From Solen grandis (taxonomy: Eukaryota; Mollusca; Bivalvia; Adapedonta; Solenidae), in assembly GCA_021229015.1 (NCBI GenBank), contig CM037784.1:67487013-67551012 (forward strand): DNA of 64,000 nt, read 5' to 3'. A program made the translations under genes and the position numbers. Position 1 is the stretch's first letter, and every line of letters begins with the position of its first letter. Below the pieces are notes generated by a model that saw nothing but the letters and a program-made list of their open reading frames with translations, was not told where the DNA came from and made no database searches. Shown one piece after another: positions 58,360 to 64,000 of the stretch.

Positions 58360-59780
58360 AGCTCGACTATTCGAAGAATATGAGAGCTATTGTAGTCAAC
58401 CTGGCTTTGGCGTTGGCGTTGGAACTTTTGGTTAAAGTTTTGCGTGCAAGTTACTATCAACCTTATATCTCAATAACCATTTATGGTATTGACTTGAAAG
58501 TTTATAAATATATTCAGGGGCATCAGACAACCAAGGTAGATAACTCTTGACTGAATTTAATATGAATTATGGCCCCTTTTTAGCTCGCCTATTCGTAGAA
58601 TATGAGAGCTATTGTAGTCACCTTGGCATCGGCGTCGGCGTTGGCGTTGCAGCTTTTGGTTAAAGTTTTGCGTGCAAGTTACTATCAACCTTATATCTCA
58701 ATAACCATTTATAGTATTGACTTGAAAGTTCATGAATATGTTCAGGGGCATCAGACAACCAAGGTAGATAACTCTTGACTGAATTTAATATGAATTATTG
58801 CCCCTTTTTAACTTAGAAATTTTGGTTATGCAATAGAAAATTTGGTTAAAGTTTTGCGTGCAAGCTACTATCTAGTTTGTATCACAATAACCATTCATGG
58901 TATTGACTTGAAAGTTTACAAATATGTTCAGGGGCATCAGACAAACAAGGTAGATAACTCTTGATGGAATATATTAGAAATTATGGCCCCTTTTTAACTT
59001 AGAAATTTTGGTTAAAGTTTTGCATGCAAGGTACTTTCATGGTAATATCTCAGTATCCAGACATGGGATTGATTTGAAACATCTTTAATACGTTAAGGGG
59101 TATCATACTTTCATGGTAGATAACTTTTGATGGAATATTTACAAGTTATGGCCCCTTTTTTAACTTAGAAATTTTGGTTAAAGTTTTGCATGCAAGGTAC
59201 TTTCATGCTAATATCTCAGTATCCAGGCATGGGATTGATTTGAGACATCTTTAATACATTTAGGGGTATCATACTTTCATGGTAGATAACTCTTGATGGA
59301 ATATGTTACAAATTATTGCCCTTTTTAACTTAGAAATTTTTGGTTAAAGTTTTGCATGCAAGGTACTTTCATGCTTTTATCTCAGAGTCCAGGCATGGAA
59401 TTGATTTGAAACATCTTTAATATGTTTAGGGGTATCATACTATAAAGGAAGATAACACTTGATGGAATAAATTAAAAAGTATGTCCCCCTTTTAACTTAG
59501 AATTTTGGTTAAATTTTTGCAATCAAGCTACTATCCAGCTTATATCTCAGAAATTGCTTGTGGAATTGACTAGAAAGTTAAGGTGTGTCTTCAAGGGCAT
59601 CAGAAAACCGGAGGATAACTTTTGGACTGATGCAAATTATGGCCCTTTTCTAACTTGGATTTTTGGTTTAAGTTTTGCATGCACAGTGTTATTGTGCTTA
59701 TGTCTCAGTAACTAGGCATGGGATTGATTTTAGACATCATAAATTTATTAAGGGGTATCAGACTATCAAGGTATATCATT

Positions 59781-61101
59781 AGCTCACCTGAGCACAAAGT
59801 GCTCAAGGTGAGCTTTTGTGATCGCCCGTTGTCCGTCGTCCATCGTCAGTGAGTCCGTGCGTGCGTCCGTCGTCAACTTATCGTTCAAACGACTTCTCCT
59901 CCTAAACCACTTGGCCAATTTCAAAATTATTTTGCAGGAAAGTTCCTTGGCAGACTCTCTACCAAAGTTGTTCAAATGGTTTCAGTCCATTGCATAATTA
60001 GGTCACAGGAGCTAAAAATAGATTTTAAAAGTGAAATCTTAAAAAAACTTCTTCTCCAAATCCAAAAGGCCTAGAGCTTAGATATTTGGTATGTAGCATT
60101 GTCTAATGAACCATTACCAAGATTGTTCAAATCATGGCCCTGAGGTGATAAATGACCCCGCTCCAGGGGTCACTTGTTTTACATAGAGTTATATAGGAAA
60201 AACTTTAAAAAAAATTCTACTCTGAAACCATAAGGCCAAGAGCTAAGATATTTGGTATGTAGCATTGTCTGATACACCATTACCAAGATTGTTCAAATCA
60301 TGGCCCCATGGTGATAAATATATTTTATTAAGGATAAAAATATTTATGTCGTTGCATCACTATTTAGTAGAGTCGGACCTTCCGACTCATGAGTCAGACC
60401 TTCTGACTCATCAGTAGAAGTGGGTCAAACTACAATGTGTCCTAAAAATAGATTTCTTTGTTCACATCGGATGGAGGGAGGCTGGGGGCCACCAGCCAAT
60501 CAAATCAGTACCCACCGATCACGTGTTCTGACAGATCCAATCAGCAGCCGTCTTGGCCAAATGACCCCGTGCCAGGGGTCACTTGTTTTACATCGAGTTA
60601 TATAGGAAAATCTTTAAAAATCTTCTTCTATGAAACCATTAGGCCTAGAGCTTTGATATTTGTTATGTAGCATTATCTTATGGGTCATTACCAAGATTGT
60701 TTAAATCATAGCCCTACGGTGATAAATGACCCCGCACCAGGGGTCACTTGTTTTACAAGGAGTTATATAGGAAAATCTTTAATAACTTTTAAAAGGCCTT
60801 AGATATTTGGTATGTAGCATCATCTAATAGGCCATTACCAAGATTGTTCAAATCATAGCCCTACGGTGATAAATGACCCCACACCATGGGTCACTTGTTC
60901 TACATAGAGTTACATAGGAAAAACTTTCAAATATCTTCTCCTATGAATCCATGAGGCCTAGAGCTTAGATATTTGGTATGTAGCATCATCAAATGGTTCA
61001 TTACCTAAATTGTCAAAATCTTGGCCCTATGGTGATGTCTTCAATGCCTATACATCAAGACCCCTCAGGTGAGCGATATAGGGCCTTACGGCCCTCTTGT
61101 T
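59781..61101 (+). mobile_element. Family A element nested in family D
   Basis: 5' hairpin AGCTCACCTGAGCACAAAGT.. at 59781; 3' CTCAGGTGAGCG, GGGCC-ttac-GGCCC, CTCTTGTT at 61101. The host phrase CAAGGTATATCATT / TTTTACTATT across it matches the uninterrupted phrase at 63630-63655. Confidence 0.87.
60310..60558 (+). promoter_or_regulatory. Non-repeat insert with palindromes, AP-1, E-box and CCAAT motifs
   Basis: About 240 bp unlike any other family A copy. Two adjacent palindromes with CCT loops (60370-60388 and 60389-60411) contain TGAGTCA (60390-60396). CACGTG is at 60520-60525, and CCAAT at 60496-60500 and 60537-60541. A promoter role is inference only. Confidence 0.3.
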
Positions 61102-61218
61102 TTTTACTATTACTATGAAGGGCAAGAATTTAAATAGATTTCATTTGATTTACCAACAAGCATTTTGAATAGTTGAGCGTGCTGTCCTCTGACAGCTCTT
61201 GTTCAATATATTTTTTTA

Positions 61219-61625
61219 TACGCCCATCTTAAGATGGGGCGTATTATGTGAACATTCACGGCGGGTGGGCGTGGAATATTTGTTGTCCGGGCTCTAACTT
61301 CAATACCGTTTGCCCAATCCTTTTCAAACTTTCCACACATGTGCATGGCCATAATATCTCGGATGAGTTCGATATCCAGCATTATCGCGTGAATGACTTA
61401 GAAGTTATGGCCCTAGATGTACACAAAATACTTGAAATTGTGATTGTCTGGGCTCTAACTTCAATACCATTAGACCAATCCTTTTCAAACTTTCAACATG
61501 ATTGTTTTAATAAGTAATATTCATTAACTAATGGGATTTAGGAGACAATAGCTTGTTTCTCTGAGCTATTTCTGAGAGTCCCCATACTGTGATGGGCGTA
61601 TTTTGTGGCAGTCCTGACCCTTGTT
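61219..61625 (+). mobile_element. Family E element
   Basis: 5' hairpin TACGCCCATCTTAAGATGGG..GCGTA (61219-61243). Two interior units (GGGCTCTAACTTCAATACC at about 61289 and 61449). 3' GATGGGCGTA, the inverse of the 5' end, then a weak GGCAG..CTGACC hairpin and CCTTGTT ending at 61625. Confidence 0.8.
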
Positions 61626-61689
61626 TAAAACTTTGTATACTGGTTTGTCATCATATGAACCTGTGCAGGTGTGATTTTGGTCATGATAT

Positions 61690-62015
61690 TTAGGCAAATA
61701 AAAACTTTTTTTTTTAAATGTCTTCAAATTTTACAGTTTTGTGTTGATTATAAAAATCTCAATGGATTAGCAATTGTGATTTTTTGTTTACATATTTTAC
61801 ATCTTTGTGTTGTATACATTCTATCCCATGCATAGGTCAAGGTCATCCATCAAGGTCAAAGGTCAAATTTAAAGGGTATGGTAGTTTACCTTTACATTTA
61901 AAAGCTTACAGTTTTAGTTGTGATTTTCAAGGTCAACTTTTTTAAATGTTTAACAAAAATATATAACGTTGGCAAAAACAGATGAGCGTTGGCACCCACA
62001 TGCGGTGCTCTTGTT
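61690..62015 (+). mobile_element. Family G element, right part
   Basis: AAGGTCAAAGGTCAAA and TTTAACAAAAATATATAACG units, then AGATGAGCGTTGGCACCCAC. The GCACC-cacatgc-GGTGC hairpin and TCTTGTT end at 62015. Confidence 0.55.
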
Positions 62016-62202
62016 TTATTTTCATCCTTCCGCTGTCTCATCATTTATAAAAAATTAATATTTTCATTCTGACTCACCATGTAGGAAAACAAATTCTTTT
62101 TTCAACCTCAATATTTTCATTTGAATATCATATTTCCTTGGCAAAAAATATGTAACTATATATTTATATCATAATCAGTAATCATAGGTTATAAATTTAT
62201 TA

Positions 62203-62286
62203 TCAGGTTTTGAACAAAAATCCTGATAATTAGAAAGGGGTACATTGTTGAGCAGACGGACAACAAACATTTCAAACATGATTTTT
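62203..62286 (+). repeat. Repeat head, ATCAGGTTTT..AAATCCTGAT hairpin
   Basis: Relative of 20345. It is cut short at 62286 by the family D element. Confidence 0.4.
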
Positions 62287-63761
62287 AGCTCGACTATTCG
62301 AAGAATATGAGAGCTATTGTAGTCAACCTGGCTTTGGCGTTGGCGTTGCAGCTTTTGGTTAAAGTTTTGCGTGCAAGTTACTATCTACCTTATATCTCAA
62401 TAACCGTTTTGGTATTGACTTGAAAGTTTATAAATATGTTCAGGGGCATCAGACAACCAAGGTAGATAACTCTTGCCTGAACTAAATATGAATTATGGCC
62501 CCTTTTTAACTTATAAATTTTGGTTAAAGTTTTGCATGCAATAGAAAATTTGGTTAAAGTTTTGCGTGCAAGCTACTTTCTAGTTTGTATCTCAATAACC
62601 ATTCATGGTATTGACTTGAAAGTTTATGAATATGGTCAGGGGCATCAGACAACCAAGGTAGATAACTCTTGACTGAACTAAATATGAATTATGGCCCCTT
62701 TTTAACTTAGAAATTTTGGTTAAAGTTTTGCATGCAATACTTTCATGCTAATATCTCAGTATCCAGGCATGGGATTGATTTGAAACATCTTTAATATGTT
62801 AAGGGGTATCATACTTTGATAACTCTTGAATATTTACAAATTATTGCCCCTTTTTAACTTAGAAATTTTGGTTAAAGTTTTGCATGCAAGGTACTTTCAT
62901 GCTAATATCTCAGTATCCAGGCATGGGATTGATTTGAAACATCTTTAATATGTTAAGGGGTATCATACTTTCATGGTAGATAACTCTTGATAGAATATGT
63001 TACAAATTATGGCCCCTTTTTAACTTAGAAATTTTGGTTAAAGTTTTGCATGCAAGGTACTTTCTGCTAATATCTCAGTATCCAGGCATAGGATTGATTT
63101 GAAACATCTTTAATATATTTAGGGGTATCATACTTTCATGGTAGATAACTCTTAATGGAATATGTTACAAATTATTGCCCTTTTTAACTTAGAAATTTTG
63201 GTTAAAGTTTTGCATGCAAGTTACTTTCATGCTAATATCTCAGTATCCAGGCATGCAATTGATTTTAAACATCTTTAATATGTTTAGGGGTATCATACTA
63301 TAAAGGAAGATAACACATGATGGAATATATTCAAAATTATGAACCCCCTTTTACTTAGAATTTTAGTTAAATTTTTGCATGCAAGCTACTATTCAGCTTA
63401 TATCTCAGAAATTGCTTGTGGAATTGACTAAAAAGTTAAGGAGTGTCTTCAGGGGCATCAGAAAACTAAGGAGGATAACTTTTGGACTGAATTTTATTCA
63501 AATTATGGCCGTTTTCTAACTTGGATTTTTGGTTAAAGTTTTGCATGCACAGTGTTATTGTGCTTATGTCTCATTAACTAGGCATGGGATTGATTTTAGA
63601 CATCATAAAAATATTAAGGGGTATCGGACTATCAAGGTATATTATTTTTGACTATTTATATGTACAGGGTATGTGAAGGGCAAGAAGTTAAATAGATTTC
63701 ATTTGATTTACCAACAAGCATTTTGAATAGTCGAGCGTGCTGTCCTCTGACAGCTCTTGTT
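62287..63761 (+). mobile_element. Family D element, complete
   Basis: 5' AGCTCGACTATTCGAAGAAT..GAGAGCT hairpin at 62287. Eight or so units of about 165 bp (CAGTATCCAGGCATGGGATT; GATAACTCTTGA). The 3' end is GAATAGTCGAGCG, exactly inverse to the 5' 12 bases, then GCTGTC-ctct-GACAGC and TCTTGTT at 63761. T on both sides. Confidence 0.9.
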
Positions 63762-64000
63762 TTTGTTAGAATTGAACTATAGATACCTTATGGAAAGAGG
63801 AAGATTGGTCACTGTTACTTAAGATGGATTTTTCATTTCCATGAAATTAATTCTTTTAAGTGTGGGGTATTACAATCATTATTTAATAGATTTAGATACC
63901 TTACTGGAAGAGATGATAAGATTTTGATTGATTTTCAGGTCATTAGGGTCAAGGTCACTGTAAACACTTGTAAGAATTATAAACATACAATGTAAGTGTT
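63762..64000. other. Window end; repeat-like, no gene seen
   Basis: Contains GATTGATTTTCAGGTCATTA and AAGGTCACTGTAA, similar to 20480-20510, so probably the continuation of the repeat whose head is at 62203. Confidence 0.4.

Larger units (their letters stand above)
58360..61203 (+). mobile_element. Family D element cluster containing further insertions
   Basis: Head AGCTCGACTATTCGAAGAAT..GAGAGCT at 58360 and a second head at 58582 (AGCTCGCCTATTCGTAGAAT) placed after GGCCCCTTTTT of the first. Units of about 165-175 bp (TTGGTTAAAGTTTTGCATGC). The 3' end is GAATAGTTGAGCG, a GCTGTC-ctct-GACAGC hairpin and TCTTGTT at 61203. A family A element (59781-61101) lies inside. Confidence 0.82.

Noticed and set aside
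46000..64000. A second host gene downstream of the C3-like gene
   Set aside because: All open frames fall in repeats or are short and without family features; no splice-compatible conserved segments were seen.

Overview
Eukaryotic (spliceosomal) DNA, most likely from a bivalve mollusc. Reasons: one long gene is split into many short exons with GT/AG junctions; it is AT-rich; and it is full of repeats of the kind known from bivalves, namely tRNA-derived SINEs with a 'CGCTATATGA..GAAATACTGT' tail and pearl/Helentron-like elements with internal tandem repeats of about 145-165 bp. No bacterial-style gene organisation, CRISPR array or rRNA was seen. Two 100-N assembly gaps lie at 2401-2500 and 52501-52600.

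Gene content. One host gene was recognised on the + strand: the 3' half of a complement C3-like thioester protein, in 24 exons from 1069 to 45986, with the 5' exons lying upstream of the window. The exons encode, in order, an anaphylatoxin-type domain, the FPDSITEW region, MG7-like and CUB-type segments, the thioester domain (GCGEQ at 14113-14127, catalytic His and Glu at 15587-15595), an MG8-like region, an inserted cysteine- and arginine-rich segment with RKRR at 29731-29742, and a C-terminal C345C/NTR domain ending in TAA at 45984. All 24 exons splice in compatible phase. The single exception is a frameshift (+1 or -2) inside the thioester exon, immediately 5' of GCGEQ. The RKRR lies where vertebrate C4 is cut between its alpha and gamma chains, so a three-chain protein is predicted.

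Mobile elements. The introns and the 18 kb downstream are largely repeats: an intact mariner transposon with perfect TA flanks (32283-33550), a decayed Tc1/mariner relative (15805-17079), three TTAA-flanked palindromic MITEs, several SINEs (two with perfect 11-12 bp target duplications), a LINE fragment, and large minisatellites (55 bp, 31 bp and 24 bp units).

The dominant component is a set of at least five sequence-unrelated non-autonomous families, called A to E here. Each has a 5' terminal hairpin, an inverted copy of the 5' terminus located internally near the 3' end, a second short hairpin, and a 3' end reading CTTGTT. Two paralogous empty sites in the window show clean insertion at T-rich sites with no clear target duplication, and almost all copies lie in the same orientation. 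The layout matches what is described for Helentron/Helitron2-type elements and bivalve pearl elements.

Region by region: 1-30 kb, anaphylatoxin to MG8-like exons, interrupted by family A, the minisatellites and the decayed mariner; 30-46 kb, MG8-like to C345C exons, with the intact mariner, family B/C elements and a 145-bp array carrying perfect nuclear-receptor palindromes; 46-64 kb, no host gene recognised, nested family A/D/E elements.
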